Assembly: GCA_039545295.1 (NCBI GenBank)
Contig: BCIK01000010.1
Coordinates: forward strand, 642,737-706,736
Reading direction: 5' to 3'
DNA from: Udeniomyces pyricola
Lineage: Eukaryota; Basidiomycota; Tremellomycetes; Cystofilobasidiales; Mrakiaceae
Length of the DNA: 64,000 nucleotides
The notes under the pieces are model-generated. The model saw only the letters and a list, made by a program, of their open reading frames with translations. It did not search any database and was not told the origin of the DNA. The translations under genes were made by a program, and so were the position numbers. The stretch's first letter is position 1; every line of letters begins with the position of its first letter. Positions 1-13,400 of this stretch are shown piece after piece.

Positions 1-1350
1 GATCTCCTCAACTTGCCTTCGAAGGACCGACGTGACTGGCTAAAGGCCTTCAACACTTCGGCTCCTTCTCCGATCAGACCAAGGCGGGATCATCCCTCGC
101 CATCAACGCAAATGCGCTTTCCTGAAGGCTCGACCGCGACGCCGTCGACGTTCCCGTTTGACCCCTCCCTGATGAAGTTCATGAGACCAACACAGCAGAG
201 TCCGGTGAGGGGGATCTTACGTCCCCTAGAAGATACTGCCGCTCTTGCCGCAACAAACTCGATACAAGTAGCTGTCTCGACAACTGAGTTAAACAGCGGT
301 CCCAAAAGCATCTCACACAGTCCGTCTTCTGAGGGCACTGCATCAATTCCGACCCCACTACTTTCTCTTTCGGACACAACAGAGTCTTCTTCCTCGCCAA
401 TCGAGCAGCCGTCTGGTAGCTCAGTCGAAGATCAGCATCACTCATCAAACTCGTTGCCCCCCTCTTCAGGCGCGGTCGTGAAATCTCCGCTGCCAAGCTC
501 TACCCAAGATAGTCAGTCGGATCACAAACCTGAGACTTCTCCTACATATCTGCTACAGGGCACCGATCAGCTCTTCCCCAGCTCATCCACCGCCGTCGAG
601 CGTATCGATATCTCGCTACTTGCACCCCCCGTATCTGTCACCTCGCCTTCTCCATCTTCCTCTGCCTCTGCCCTTGGTTCATCCCCGGTTGACGAGGGTC
701 AATCGGCTGCTTGTATTCCTTCCGATCCGCCCGTATCTACTTCACCTTGTATTCAACCAGAGGATGTCAATCTGCAGCGCGACTTTTGGTCAAGAATTGA
801 TGCGTTGCCGCCGTTGAACTCGACCGCTCATGTCACAGCGTCGACTCGAATCAATCCTTCGATTGCTCATTCCACGTTGCCTTCGTGGCCGGCCTCATCA
901 GCGCGTTCATTCCGCAGTGCTTCCCCTGACGAAGTCGATCGAACTCCCTTACCACTCGACTCAATCAAGGGTTCTCATGCTGTTCCACAAGTGGGCTCCA
1001 ACAACGCTTCCCCTTCTCACGTTCGACCTGAAAGGCTCTCTCAATCATCCCGGACGACAAGCTTCAAAAGCAGCGTCAAACCTCCTGCCTTGCACCAGCC
1101 TACCCCTCTCTTTGCCGCTCCTGACAAGGCACCCTATTTGGGCGTCAAGCCCGCTTCTCGCTCGTCGCCTTCTGACAAGTCACAATTCCATCGCTGCCCC
1201 CCGCGGTCCACCTTGGAGCAGAATATTGCCTATTTTTCGCAGATGTTGGGCATCACCTTTGGCGGTGGTGATGGGAGTAACAAGAGTGACATGGATAGAG
1301 AGCGGGCAGCTAGGCACGGTCGAAAGATGAGGGTGGGTCGAAAGATGTAG
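1..1350 (+). CDS. Ser/Pro-rich protein of unknown function, 3' part
   Basis: The frame is open from the first base of the window to the TAG stop at 1348-1350, so this is the C-terminal 449 residues or so of a protein whose start lies to the left. Almost the whole visible part is low-complexity Ser/Pro/Thr sequence, typical of intrinsically disordered regulatory or scaffold proteins. One element stands out near residue 70, SPVRGILRP, which looks like a proline-directed phosphosite next to a short basic/hydrophobic docking motif. The last 60 residues are more ordered, with a segment LEQNIAYFSQMLGITFGGG followed by a basic tail. I recognise no catalytic domain or family. The reading frame is convincing because it stays open for 1.3 kb and ends just before an AT-richer intergenic region. 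Function cannot be called. Confidence 0.75.
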   Translation, partial: DLLNLPSKDRRDWLKAFNTSAPSPIRPRRDHPSPSTQMRFPEGSTATPSTFPFDPSLMKFMRPTQQSPVRGILRPLEDTAALAATNSIQVAVSTTELNSGPKSISHSPSSEGTASIPTPLLSLSDTTESSSSPIEQPSGSSVEDQHHSSNSLPPSSGAVVKSPLPSSTQDSQSDHKPETSPTYLLQGTDQLFPSSSTAVERIDISLLAPPVSVTSPSPSSSASALGSSPVDEGQSAACIPSDPPVSTSPCIQPEDVNLQRDFWSRIDALPPLNSTAHVTASTRINPSIAHSTLPSWPASSARSFRSASPDEVDRTPLPLDSIKGSHAVPQVGSNNASPSHVRPERLSQSSRTTSFKSSVKPPALHQPTPLFAAPDKAPYLGVKPASRSSPSDKSQFHRCPPRSTLEQNIAYFSQMLGITFGGGDGSNKSDMDRERAARHGRKMRVGRKM

Positions 1351-2044
1351 GACACGTTTCTTCTCTTTTCTTTTGGGTGGGGGGGGGGGGGAGGAAGTAG
1401 CCTGTTTGTAGTCCTTTTCATGGGATTTTCTGATTCTTGTATTTGCTTTGTACTTAGTCTTGAATCCTCATATTACTCTGTCTGTCTTTATGACTCAAAG
1501 TCCTTGTTGGTTTTGTAACATCTCCTGCCTCTTCTTCAAAAACCTTCCGACGCGCGCGATGCGTTCTTTGTTCACTCTATCAAGCCCTCCTCCTGACTGA
1601 TTGAATGCCTCTCTGTGATTGCACGTTGCCTCGGTCTACTTGTGTATCTATGTGTCTGGTTCCTTGTCATTCGGACGTGGGATGATAGGATGTGTGATGT
1701 GGATGGCATGAGATATATAGCATTGACTCAATCAGGCAGAGTTAGTAGTGGGATGGTGGGTTATATAGTATGCATGTGATGTGCATGATAAATGTACGAA
1801 TGATCCAGTGGGCCAAATGTAGCACGTAGCTGCCAGCTGAGGGTAAATGAAAGTGGGCGGGCTGGAGAGGTTGTGCATAAAATTGTGATGAATTATATAT
1901 AATGCGATATTTGGAGTCACAGCCCACACAGCCTACATTGAGTTTCCGCCCTGCAGGTGCTAACAAGTGCTGAGTGCTTGATAGCGTCTTGAGCTGTTGC
2001 CGACAATCACCCCCTGCCCATCCACTACTCCATCTTCCGCTGTC
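1351..2044. other. intergenic region: 3' end of the first gene and promoter of PheRS alpha
   Basis: No convincing gene. It begins with a 13-nt G run at 1379-1391, then T-rich sequence fitting a 3' UTR, then an AT-rich segment (about 1690-1920) with several ATATA elements that is probably the promoter of the next gene. Confidence 0.6.
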
Positions 2045-5000
2045 ATGTCTGCCTCTTCTCCTCTTCCTGAAGAGACTCAACTCGCCATCCTCGCTGCTCT
2101 CGATGCCTCGCCTTCGGGAGAGCTCACCGACACTCGAGAGCTCGTCGTCAAGGGCAAAACTATGGCCGGCGCGCCCGAACAGATCCTCGTCAAGGCCGCC
2201 GTCGATAGCTTGTGGAGGAAGGAGGTCCGTATCCTTGTCTGTCTTGTATTGAGCAGGGAGTTCCTTATGCTATAACTATCAAGTCGGGTATAAACGGTCA
2301 GACAGCGGTCCTTATGAGCCACATTGACGTCCCTGATCTCCCCGTCGCTTTCTCTCATTCGTTCCCCAAAACCGTTGATTTCGTCACTGACCTTCCCCAC
2401 CATGGATTCACGGAAAGTAGATGATTGTCTACACTCAGAAGGACACTTTCATCAACCTCCTGACGCCGGAAGGTCTCACGGCCGCTCAGGAGGGATCTCC
2501 TGAGGTTCGATTCTGGAAGACTCTCCCCCAGGTTGGCGAGGGTGAGGGAAAGACCGTCAAGGAAGTGCAGGTTCGTGGCTCCTTACTCTTTATTCGACAT
2601 GTATATCACATGGGAGGTCTCTACGACTTGTTTGCACTCTATCCGCGAGATCAACTGGGGCCGGTGCTGACGTGAGGCTCAAAATGAACCATTTATAGGA
2701 CGTCATCGGCGAGGCTGCTGCCAAAATGGGTCAATCAACCGCTATGAGGCTCAAGTGGGTTTCCAGGGACGGCGCTAAGTTCTTCAAGGCTGTACGTCGT
2801 ATTTCTTAGATCTTCGGGATATTCAGCCCGCGCGAAAGTCACGTATAAACTGTGATAGCCAGTAGGAGAAGGGGGCATACAAGAGGGCTGAGTAGGTGTC
2901 TGAGGATGGTCAAACGCTGACTGCTTGCTCGATTGCGGTGCATCTCACATGGGAACGACTGTCCTACAACATCAGATCCCTTCGGTCGAGGACCAGTCTC
3001 AAATCGATGTTCAGGAGATCCAGTCGACTGGTACGCACAAGGGAGGAGACAAGACAATTGCTGAGCTGAAGAAGAAGAAGCTCATAACACAGAAGTGAGT
3101 CTTTGTGTCATGTACATACGATGCTGCTTTATGATAGGATGGAAGTCTGGCAATGATTCAAGATTTAGAGCTGTCAAAGAAAGATTGAGTTGTTAGGGTG
3201 TGGGTATACTGATGCATGTATTGGGTTTCGATCTACTCGGTCTACAGGAAATTCATCTACTTCTCCGTCGTCAAGGGACCCAACTTTGCCACGACCATCA
3301 AGAAGCAGGAAACGGACCTGACGGTCGAGATGATGACGAGGTTCGTTTCTATTGTTTTCGTCTTTTCTTCGTGCTTCGTTCATTCAGGAACGATGAACGT
3401 GTTGGCGTAATGGTGTCTATCATGCACATCTCGAAGTTCTGGCTTTGAGTATTGCGTTCATCCCTGATCACTTCGTAACTCTCTAACACCTCTCACCGGA
3501 CATTCCTTCCCCAATTTCAGTGGTGCTTGGAAAAACTCAACGTTCAAGAAGTACAACTTTGCTGCGGCAGGAGTCCCGACCGATGGAGGAGCTCTTCACC
3601 CGCTGCTCAAGGTCCGAGAGGAGTTCCGAAATATCTTCTTTGAGATGGGGTTCGTTTCTTTCTTCTTTGTACCTTCCAATCAGTGTCAAGGTTTGCCAAG
3701 AAAAACCCTAAAAGACCGACCGACGTATGGACGCAATCTGGTTATTATGTTCTGACCGCTTCAACCTATCTCTTCAGCTTCACTGAAATGCCGACCGACA
3801 AGTTCGTCGAGTCGGCTTTCTGGAACTTTGATGCCATGTTCGTCCCCCAGCAGCACCCGGCGCGAGAGGTGCAGGATACCTTCTACATCAAGGGTCAGTC
3901 GTTAGATCTATCTTGTTTGTCCTTCAGGCTAAGGTTTGCACCTTGTGTTATACTGATGACACATACTCTCCTTCTTGGCTACTGTCGATGCCATAGACCC
4001 CGCTGGTGCTGGCGACCCTCCTCAGGATTACTATGAGCGAGTCTCTAAAGTGCACGAAGACGGAGGTTACGGTTCGATCGGATACCGCGCGCCTTTCTCC
4101 CTGCCTGAATCTCAAAAGCTTCTTCTCCGAACCCACACGACGGCCGTCTCGACCCAGATGCTTTACAACCTCGCCAACCAGCCTGGTGGCTTCAAGCCGG
4201 CAAAGATGTTCTCTATCGATCGAGTATTCAGGAACGAGGCGACCGACGCCACTCACTTGGCAGAATTCCACCAGGTTGAAGGTGTCGTCGCGGACGTTGG
4301 CATCACCCTTGGTGACCTTATCGGTGAGTTTATGCAAGAGCATCACAACAAAGATGTAGACAGCGAAGAATCTCAAGATGGGCCGCTAGGACTGGAGCCA
4401 TCGCTTCTTGCATCTCACGAAAAGAGGGAAAATAAGGAAATCATCTGAAAACTCGAATTTTGATACATTGCCATTCCTTTTTGCTTTCTCAAGGCTTTAT
4501 GAAGGAGTTCTTCGCCAAGATGGGCATCGAGAACCTCCGTTTCAAGCCAGCCTACAACGTAAGTCTCACTCTTTTTGTTTCTTTCTGGCGCCTTCCTTTT
4601 GTGTGAATTTCACCTCGGTTACTCATCTTTCCTTCTCCTTCTTCTTCCTCTCTTACCGCTACTTCAGCCGTATACCGAGCCCTCGCTCGAGATCTTCCAG
4701 TACCACGCCGAGCTCGACAAAACGATTGAGATCGGTAACTCGGGCATGTTCCGACCCGAGATGCTCGAGCCGATGGGTATCCCTTCCAACGTTCGAGTGC
4801 TCGGTTGGGGTCTGAGTCTGGAACGACCGACCATGGTCAAGTACGTTTTGTTTCTCGAATCCTCTCTAGTCTCATTCCTCTTCCTCTCTCTCTCTCTTTC
4901 TTCACTTCTAACGTAACCCGCTTGGCTGGTAAACGTATTTACTGACCTCGTGGGCTGGGACGCATCGTCTGTCAACAGGTACAAGATCAAGGATATTCGT

Positions 5001-5078
5001 ACGCTCGTCGGACACAAGGTTGACGTGGAGGGCGTCAGGAAAGCGACGGCCGTCCGACTCGACAAGGGTGTTGTGTAA
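2045..5078 (+). CDS. FRS2: phenylalanyl-tRNA synthetase alpha subunit, cytosolic
   Basis: This subunit charges tRNA-Phe as part of the cytosolic alpha2-beta2 enzyme and carries the class II aminoacylation site. The start ATG at 2045 opens with [20 protein letters not shown], the N-terminal winged-helix region. At least ten exons follow: LWRKE, then from 2421 [26 protein letters not shown] (about 2700), [15 protein letters not shown] (about 3010), [13 protein letters not shown] (3250), [11 protein letters not shown], then the catalytic core. Core hallmarks are [22 protein letters not shown] (given in part), [20 protein letters not shown], the motif 2 region [20 protein letters not shown], and motif 3 [14 protein letters not shown] near 4803-4985. 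The last exon encodes [20 protein letters not shown] and ends at TAA 5076-5078. Full length for the eukaryotic alpha subunit. Exact ends of the early exons are less certain than the core. Confidence 0.93.
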
Positions 5079-5285
5079 GGAAAGTGAAAAAGGACGATCA
5101 AGTTGGATGACGATGAGACTTTTAGAACCTTTACATGACTATACTGATACAATTTGGAGAGAGAAAAGGCAGAAGAAGAAGAAGAAAATGCCTGACATGT
5201 AAATTATGTAACCACTAGATGTCTATTCGCCAATCAGACCCGATCCTTCCAGTCCAATCATTGCCATGGATTCATCGTCAGTCTC

Positions 5286-7047
5286 TCAAGACAGCCGCGT
5301 CAGCAACCCAAAGAGACTGCCTCTCTTCCTATGAAGAGCAGCTTTGGTTCGAGCTTTACTCTGACCGACGTCTCCCCTGACAGATGCCATCTCCTTGACC
5401 CTAATCCAGCTCCCATCCTCGAAGAGTTCGCCCAACACTCTCCTCTTTGACTTCCACCACCTCTCTCGTCCCGTCGTCACAACCGACGACGGCGATAGGT
5501 CATAGAATATAATGGCGTCTTCGTGCTCAATCGTCTGCCATTCCTCGAGGACATCGATCGCGTGAAGTCTGTTGAACGCAGGAGGGCTCCGAGCGTGGAG
5601 TTGGATGAGCGCGGCTTCGATGTTGGAATCGAGGTCGCTAACTGGGGTCGGTGAAGATGGTGAAAACAGCGGTGTGGTTGGGGGATGAGAACATGAGGGT
5701 GGGATGGCTGGAAGGGGCTTGGAGCTGAGGTTGCTAGAGTCGTCCAAAGGATTGATAGAGGACGATGCTACATGAGATGATGATACCGATCCGATACAAT
5801 CCGCTGATTTCACAGTCGAAGAAGGAGTGAGGCGAGGTGGAAGGAACGTTTCCGTCTCGAGTACGTCTAGTGCCAGTCGCAGCTGAGAAAGAATGGATGC
5901 CGATGGCGGAAGAGGAGCTGACGATGTTGGCTCGGAAGCCGGTCGAGATGGCACATCAAGCACTAGCGGTGTATCGGAGGGTTGAATGCTTCCCGTCTCG
6001 GATTCATGCTCATCGGGTGAGGGAAGACTAGCTGAATGACGTCGGGGTGTGATGGCAGCGTCCGAAGAGGACGAACTCGAAGACGTTGTTCTCGACGATG
6101 TATTTGACACGATGCGCTTCACGTGGGCTGAGTACGAATTGGATGTTGATCTTGAAGAACAAGCCGAAGAGGATCCCGTGGAGATGATTCGGCGAAAGGA
6201 CGTCGCAGAGGAGACGCGGATTTGGGAGTTGGAGCGGAAGATGGAGGGAAGGATGACGCGGCTCGGTACCTTGGGCGTTGGGGGTGGAGAGCGGGAGGGA
6301 GGAATCCAGGAGGTGACCTCCGAGACTGACGGTACATTGTCTATCTGCTTGACAAAAAAAAACACGATTGAGAAGGGATGGCAAAGCGCGAGGGGGAGAT
6401 CTGAGTACGTGTTCGACTGAACCTAGGTCAAGATTGAGTCGCTGCCAGACTTACAATGAAAGACATACCCCCTCGACTGCTGTCAAGCAAGTGAGCTGTA
6501 CGTGGAGAGTCGGGAAGGGGTATGTACCTCGGATCGGGCAGGCGGGCAAGCGAGGGTGTTTCGCGGATGACGTCGCCATAGAAGGATTTGCTCCTGGGCG
6601 GCAAATCGATCGGGACGGGAGGTGGAGGAAGGAAGGAATCGACTGACGAAGACGACGAATGGGTAGAGGACGATAAAGGTGATGCTTCTATCGCGTCATG
6701 AGCATCAAGAGTGATCTGAAAGAGTGACTGAAGAGGTTGACAGATGTGAGCTGAGCCGATCGCGAAGGGTCTTGTCGGTATCATGGCGAGCGACACTTAC
6801 GTTGATTGAATGATTGGTCGAACCAGACATATTGTCGATCGTCTGATCGAGTACGGGTTGACGAAAAGTCAAGACGGATGCCTGCCAATACGGAAGGTGG
6901 GAGAGGCCAAGAGAGGGGGACGATGACGGACACGATGCAAGTAGTCCAGACATGTCTGGAGATATGTAGATATTTGAGGAAAGCGATGTAGTCAGGCGCT
7001 GAGCTGTCTTCCGAAAGCGTTGAGGTGAGTGATGTAAAACGGCTCAT
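5286..7047 (-). CDS. unknown protein, Ser-rich with an N-terminal hydrophobic segment
   Basis: I do not recognise this gene. The likely start ATG (complement 7045-7047) opens with MSRFTSLTSTLSEDSSAPDY. A hydrophobic stretch VWTTCIVSVIVPLSWPLPPS follows at about residues 35-55 if the frame is continuous, though an intron could remove it. A second exon (about 6790-6480) gives SLFQITLDAHDAIEASPL, a proline run and FYGDVIRETPSLARLPDPRY. The long last exon (6350-5286) is mostly Ser/Pro-rich, with conserved-looking ordered segments ASILSQLRLALDVLETETFL and AFNRLHAIDVLEEWQTIEHE, then a basic C-terminus KRGSLFGLLTRLS and a TGA stop at 5286-5288. The frame is long and the codon use is coding-like, but the N-terminal exon joins are unresolved. 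It lies head-to-head with MER3, separated by about 400 bp. Confidence 0.6.
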
Positions 7048-7450
7048 GACCAGAGCATGCGTGAAGGAAACGAGGTGGCGGGATGGCGGGTCATTGTGGA
7101 GCAGCGTAAGCGTCCCGGTCGCCCCACCCGCCTCCCATCATGATTTGAGCCTTCTTGAGTTCGACTTTCACGTGAGAGTGCTGGAACGATGGGCTACATA
7201 TGTTAGTGTCATAACGGGAACTGTTCCATTCAGCAGAACACGTTTCAGAGTTATGTTTACACGGGCCTGACAGGCTTGGAGGGTAAGGTCAGGTTCGAGT
7301 GGTTGGATGGTTCGATATGCGTGAGATACCAGTACTGCAGTAGTCATACACGCGACGCGACGCGGCGACGCGACTCGGCTCTTAGACCGACTGATGATCG
7401 ACGAGTTCTTATGACCAACCACCATATTCTTTCCGCCCCCCGTCGACCCA
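7048..7450. promoter_or_regulatory. divergent promoter between the unknown gene and MER3, with a GACGCG cluster
   Basis: This 403-bp stretch separates two divergent starts. At 7351-7374 the motif GACGCG/CGCGAC is repeated about four times, only about 75 bp upstream of the MER3 ATG. No TATA box is obvious. A shared promoter is inferred from geometry. Confidence 0.45.
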
Positions 7451-10400
7451 ATGGATCCTGATCTCTTTGCTCAAATGGCCGTGAGATCTTGGCTTGTTAT
7501 ATTGCCTCCATCTCCCTCTCTAGTACAAACCCTGCAAAACCTTGCTGATCATTGCATTCATCAGGCGGAAGCGGTCAGCGATGATGATTTACATGACAGA
7601 CCATCCTCTTGGACGTGGCATCCTTCTGATCGCCTTAGTTCGAGTTCGATGAACAATCCAGTGCCTCTTCAGTATGACACGGAGCTCGATGCATTTGGTT
7701 TGAGTGTTCCTTTCAATTTCCTTCCCGCCGCTGTTGAAGCCACACTCGATGACGTTGCCACGTACTGACGAGTATGCATACAGACGTCCAAGATCCTGCG
7801 CCGCGCTTTGACCGCGAAGAACATCCTGGATCGTTGTTCCGTCGATCCTTATACACACCTACTACTACTGCCTTGGCTTCTTCCCAGCATTCTCAGCCCA
7901 GAGCTACCCTCTCGACCGGCCATCACCCGCCGTCTGCGGCCACTTTTTTCCCATTTACATCATCAGCTTCACAGCGCCCGGTTTTACAGCAATCCATTCA
8001 ACCGCAACCATACCCTTCTCGACACCCTCCAGTCTTCCGGCTCAGTCAACCCGATCAGCCAGCAGGCCAGATGCGACAAGTGCCCCAACTCGGTGGTTTC
8101 ACCTCAGCGCGACAACAGTTCGCACCATCGTCAACAGGCAATTCGAGTCACTCCAGGCCTACCGGATGGAATCGACAACTCGGCGGGCAGATTACAGGAC
8201 AAAATACTGATCTAGGGTCGCATCATAATCAAGACGAGTTTGATGACGAGTTTGGGGACGGCTCCGAGCTGGTTGGCTTGGAAAGCAAAGGTATGTATCT
8301 GACTGAGAGACACAAGATCATGTGAACGAACAGACGCATTGAGCCCTTCGTTACGATGTACATTTCTCTGTCTACCGTAAAAGCCGCGCAGAATCCGTTG
8401 CTTCGGGTCAACCCGGACATTCCACGTCCGATCGCACAACCTGTACGACAAGTCATAACCACAGTGACATCGACACCCGCAAACAAGCTAGTGCCAGTCA
8501 GCACTCTTCGTACGTCCCGTTCTTCCTTCATGTTCTTTCGATAGGCCAATCTGACAGTCTCCTCATTCATGTAGCCGATCGATACCGCTCTCTGTTTAAG
8601 TAAGTTTTCAACCTGGTGGTAGTGTGAGATGCTTTGAACCGAATTTTACACCACCTAATTTAATTGACCTCATTGCTCTTCCATTTACAGGTTCGGCGTC
8701 TTCAATGCGGTTCAAAGTCGTGTCTTTGATGCCGTGCGTCATTCCCATACTTACGAGACACTTGCAAAGCCATCATCTGCTGAACGGGTGCTTGACCCGC
8801 ATACACGGATCTTCCAGGCTCTTAAAACGGACGACAATCTTGTCGTCTCATCTCCAACCGGTTCGGGCAAGACAGGTGAGAGATCTCAAAGGTCCGACTC
8901 CGATGACTGCTCATCAGGATCGTTGACTGATGGTCGACACCCTTCAGCTCTCTTCGAGCTCACTATCATTCGCCTTCTCGAGTCCGGTGACGATAGCAAG
9001 GCGGTCTATATCGCTCCCACCAAGGTACGCATCATCTTTGCTCATTCTAGGATTACAGACCACCAAGACCGAGTTGCTGAGCTTACTTCCGTGTGAGAAT
9101 CAGGCCCTATGTGGGGAGCGTGCGAAAGACTGGAACATCAAATTCGCCGGCATCGGCGTCCGGTGCGTGGAGGTTACCGGCGATACCGAATATACCGCCG
9201 CTAAGTTTAAGGAAATCAAGGACGCCAGGATTGTTGTGACGACGCCGGAGAAGTGGGACGCATTCACGCGATGGTGAGTTTCTTGGAATTAAGTCGATAT
9301 ATGGGCTACACCCTGCGAGGCGCGATCCAAAAGATCTGATCCTTCTCAGCTCTTGTGTTTTTATCACAATCCTCGTGAGTGTTGGCAGGAAGAACCAGAA
9401 GCAAGAATCCAAATTGCTCAGTAGCCTTCGACTTTTTCTCATTGATGAGGTTCACATCTTGCACGAGAAGAGAGGAGCTACCCTCGAAGTCCTCGGTTCG
9501 AGGATGAAGAGTCTCGGTAACCGGATCCGATTCGTCGCCCTGAGCGCGACGGCACCCAACATTGACGATGTCGGTCGATGGCTCCGTCCTGACGACGGCG
9601 TCGAGTCCTCCAGCATATCTACCATAGGGTCGGCCAAGGTCTTCAAGGCAAGTCGAGCGACTTCTCCGATCGGTCGCATCATCAATGTGGAGTGCAGCAG
9701 CAAAGATTGACATATCGACACGTTTGCGCGCAGTTTGACGACTCTTATCGACCCTGCTTACTCAAGCGGGTTATCATTCCCGTGCCCAAATCTAGTAACG
9801 ATTGGGCCTGGATCAAAAGTAGATTGTATATGATTACGAATCTCCTGCGATGGTGTTGCTTCGCTGATATACCGTTCGGTTGTGGATTTCGACCAGGTCT
9901 CAAGTCTCGCGTGTTCGACCTTCTGATGACGCACGGCGAAAATGCTCCCAGTTTGATCTTCTGCCCGTAATCGGATGTCCTTTGAGGTGGATTATCCGCT
10001 TCTCAGATATATACTGATTCATTAGCCAACTCCTTGTAGAACTCGAAAGGAAGCACAGTCGTGTGCCGAGCAGCTTTCCAAGCAGTACACGGAGGCCGTC
10101 GATCGACGAGCTCGTCTTCCTTGGACCAATACCAAGCCCATTTCTGGGACGTTCGTCAACAAGGATCTCCAGCAACTCGCAATTCATGGTGTTGCATTTC
10201 ATCATGGAGGAATGAACCTTGAAGACCGTCAGCTTGTGGAGACTTCGTTCATCAACGGGTCTCTCAAGATCATCTGCAGCACCTCTACTCTCGCTGTTGG
10301 CGTCAACCTTCCGGCCCATACTGTAAGTCAGCTCGACGTCATCCGTGGGTTCCTTTCGATGCTAATCGTTGACATCACCGAGTTGCATCAACTTCATAGG

Positions 10401-13400
10401 TCGTCATCCTTGGCACAAAATGCTTTACCGGATCTAAGCTGGAAGACTATAGCGATCTTGACCTCATCCAGATGATCGGCAGAGCTGGGCGACCTCAATT
10501 TGACCGTACCGGCGTAGCAATTATCGTAACAGAGGCTGCCCACAAGCAAAAGGTTAGCAGTCAGCGATCCTTAAGAATCATCTCGAGCGGGATATGCATC
10601 TTAACTTATCACTTTCATGGCGATATGTCTATTCATTAGTACGAGCAGATGGCCTCGGGAGGCACGGTCCTCGAGTCCAAGTTGCATGAGGTATGTAGCT
10701 TCCCCACTTTCTTGTATCTTTTATATTTCAATCTTGACCTAGTCGCTTGAGTTTTAAATTTACCTCCATCACAGTCTCTCGTCGAACACATTAACTCGGA
10801 GATCGCACTCAACACCATCAGCAGTGTCGAGCAAGCGCAAGCCTGGCTCAAAAGTTCATTCCTATACATACGCATTCTCCAAAACCCTCGTCATTATGCC
10901 AAGGCGATCGACTACGCGGCAGCATCTGATTCATCACCAGCTCAGATCCTGGACGCACTGGCTCAGCGGGCTATCGACAGTCTCGTCCAAGCCGAACTTG
11001 TTGTGCAAGAGACCGATGGATCCACTGGAAGGGCCATCTCAGCCTCGGAACTAGGGGACATTATGTCGCGATGTTTCGTACGATTTGGCACGGTGAGATC
11101 ATAATTCTGATTCAAGCGGATTCAGCAAGCACTTCGTCGTGTTGACCAAGAAAAAACGTCATGCCCGATCCCCAAACGATAGATGCGAAAAATCAAGGGA
11201 ATTTCACCTCGAGCAACTCTCCGAGAAATTCTCGAGGTGCTCTGTAGTGCTGAGGAGTGAGTGCAGTTTCCTCTAACTCAAGGCGTCTCCTCAGTATCTA
11301 ATCACACAGCGTCTTTTGTGTCAGATTTGAAGAGATTCGACTTCGCGCTGGGGAAAAGATGGCGTACAAGCAGCTTGGCCAGACGGAAGAGATGCGCTTC
11401 CAAGTTCGGAAAGTTGAAAGCACTCGTGACAAGGTTTTCATCCTCTTCCAAGCCATCTGCTCAGGAATGTGGGTCATAATAGTCATTCTCCATCATCCAT
11501 TTTCAGTCATGATTAGTTAACTTGCGAATTTCGACATCGTCGTAGTTCCCTTTCCAACTTCAAAACTGAGGGCCAGCCGTTGCTCGAAAGTTTATCAATC
11601 TTGTGAGTATCTGCAAGAGTAATGTGATACCGACTGGAAATGATGATTGACGTGTATCTTTGTTTTTTCAGCCGATACGGGTCACGAATTGCAAAAGCCC
11701 TGGTCGAGGTGGCTCTCATCCAAAACTCCGGTCTGCTGGTCCGATCGAGTCTCGAGATGTATGTCCAAACTCGTCTTCACATTTCCTTTCAATGGCTCAC
11801 GAGAGGGTTATCTGACCCATTTTGACAGTCTTCGTGCCATGAATAGTAAATGTTGGGAGAACCGCGGAGGCGTCATCTTCAAACAGATCGAGAAACTGGG
11901 AGAAAAGTCATTCAAGGTTCGTTCCTTTTTTTGCATCTTCTTTTCATCAATAAGGATTAACTCACCAATATTGAGCCCCATCCCTTCGTTGTTAGATTTT
12001 ATCCCAAAACGGCATCACGACTTTTGCAGAACTTGCTCAAGACTCTTCACGGATTGAACGGCTTCTGAACCGGAATCCTCCCTTTGGATTGAAGGTGAAG
12101 CTTGTCTGCCTTTCGCTTCATCGCGATGGTCATCTGCTGATCGATTTTGCGCTCTCAAAAGATCATCGATGCTATCAAGGCCCTTCCAGCGTTTTCTCTC
12201 TCTCTAGAAGAGATTTCCGTCACGTCTGATAGAGGGCAATCTCCTGTCGAGGTCGTTTTGGGTAAGCAATCATCCGAGCATCCGTCCTCTGATAGCACAG
12301 CACGATATGCCATCTCATATTCTGTTCTCAAATCCGCAGAATGTACCGTCATCCTGACTGCAGGCATAGTCTTTAAGAAGAAGTCTTACGACCAGTCCAG
12401 AACTGTGTCCTGTCTGGCAACGACGAGCGAAGGTCAACTTGTTGACTTCCGCCGTGCAGGGCTCAGAGATTGTGAGTGAACATAACATTCTCTGGGTACA
12501 GAACTGGACCAAAAAAACAGACTTCCACTCTCCGTTTTCCTGCTTTCCAATTTCCAGTCAAAAAGCTAGTGTCATATCAAGTTACAGCTCTCCTCACCAA
12601 ACCGTCGGAGACAATTACGGTCTCGGTAACGTGTGCGTCCACCAAGTTCTTCATTTGAGACGAATGATACTAATTGCCCTGACTCTGAAATCACGTGCAC
12701 TTCATCATAGGCAACGAAGTCGGTTTGTCCTGATCATTTGGATTCATCTCAGCATATAGAGCTTCAGAGCATCATGGCTGAACCAAAAGCCTATCATGAG
12801 TACAGCGGGCGTCGGAGCATTCGGCAATTATCAACCCGCCATCAGCTCTTCAGAGTATCCGCAGCCTGAGGTTGAATTCAAGCCCAGTACTCTCTCACAA
12901 CCAGATCCTTTCGCAGAGTACGACGAACTTGAGGAGGATCGAGAGGACACGGGTGGGTGTTTCTATACTTGTCTCACGCTCCCGTTGGCGGGTCCAGATA
13001 ACATTTTCATTACTTTGCTGCCCAACCGCATAGATCGCGGCAAGGCACTATCTAATCAGAAGCAGACGTACTCAGCCCGTCTAGACAACGGAAAGTTTGC
13101 TTGTGCCCATACCTGCAAGGACAAACTAACCTGTAAGCATGCCTATAGTCGACTCTGTATGCAACACCTCCAGAAACTAAAGTTTTGATTTTTGTATCAT
13201 CCCGTATATCCCACCTAGGCAAACACCTTTGCTGTCGAGAAGGCACTGACAAACCTCCAAGAATCAAACGGGCCAACCAGCGAACCGTTGGTCCTGAGGC
13301 CTCAAACACTGGCCAGCCATCTCAATCTCTTCGCTCTTCTATAGACGACGTCAAGAAGAGCAATCTCATCCGAGCATTAGTGGAGGCTCACGATGTTGAT

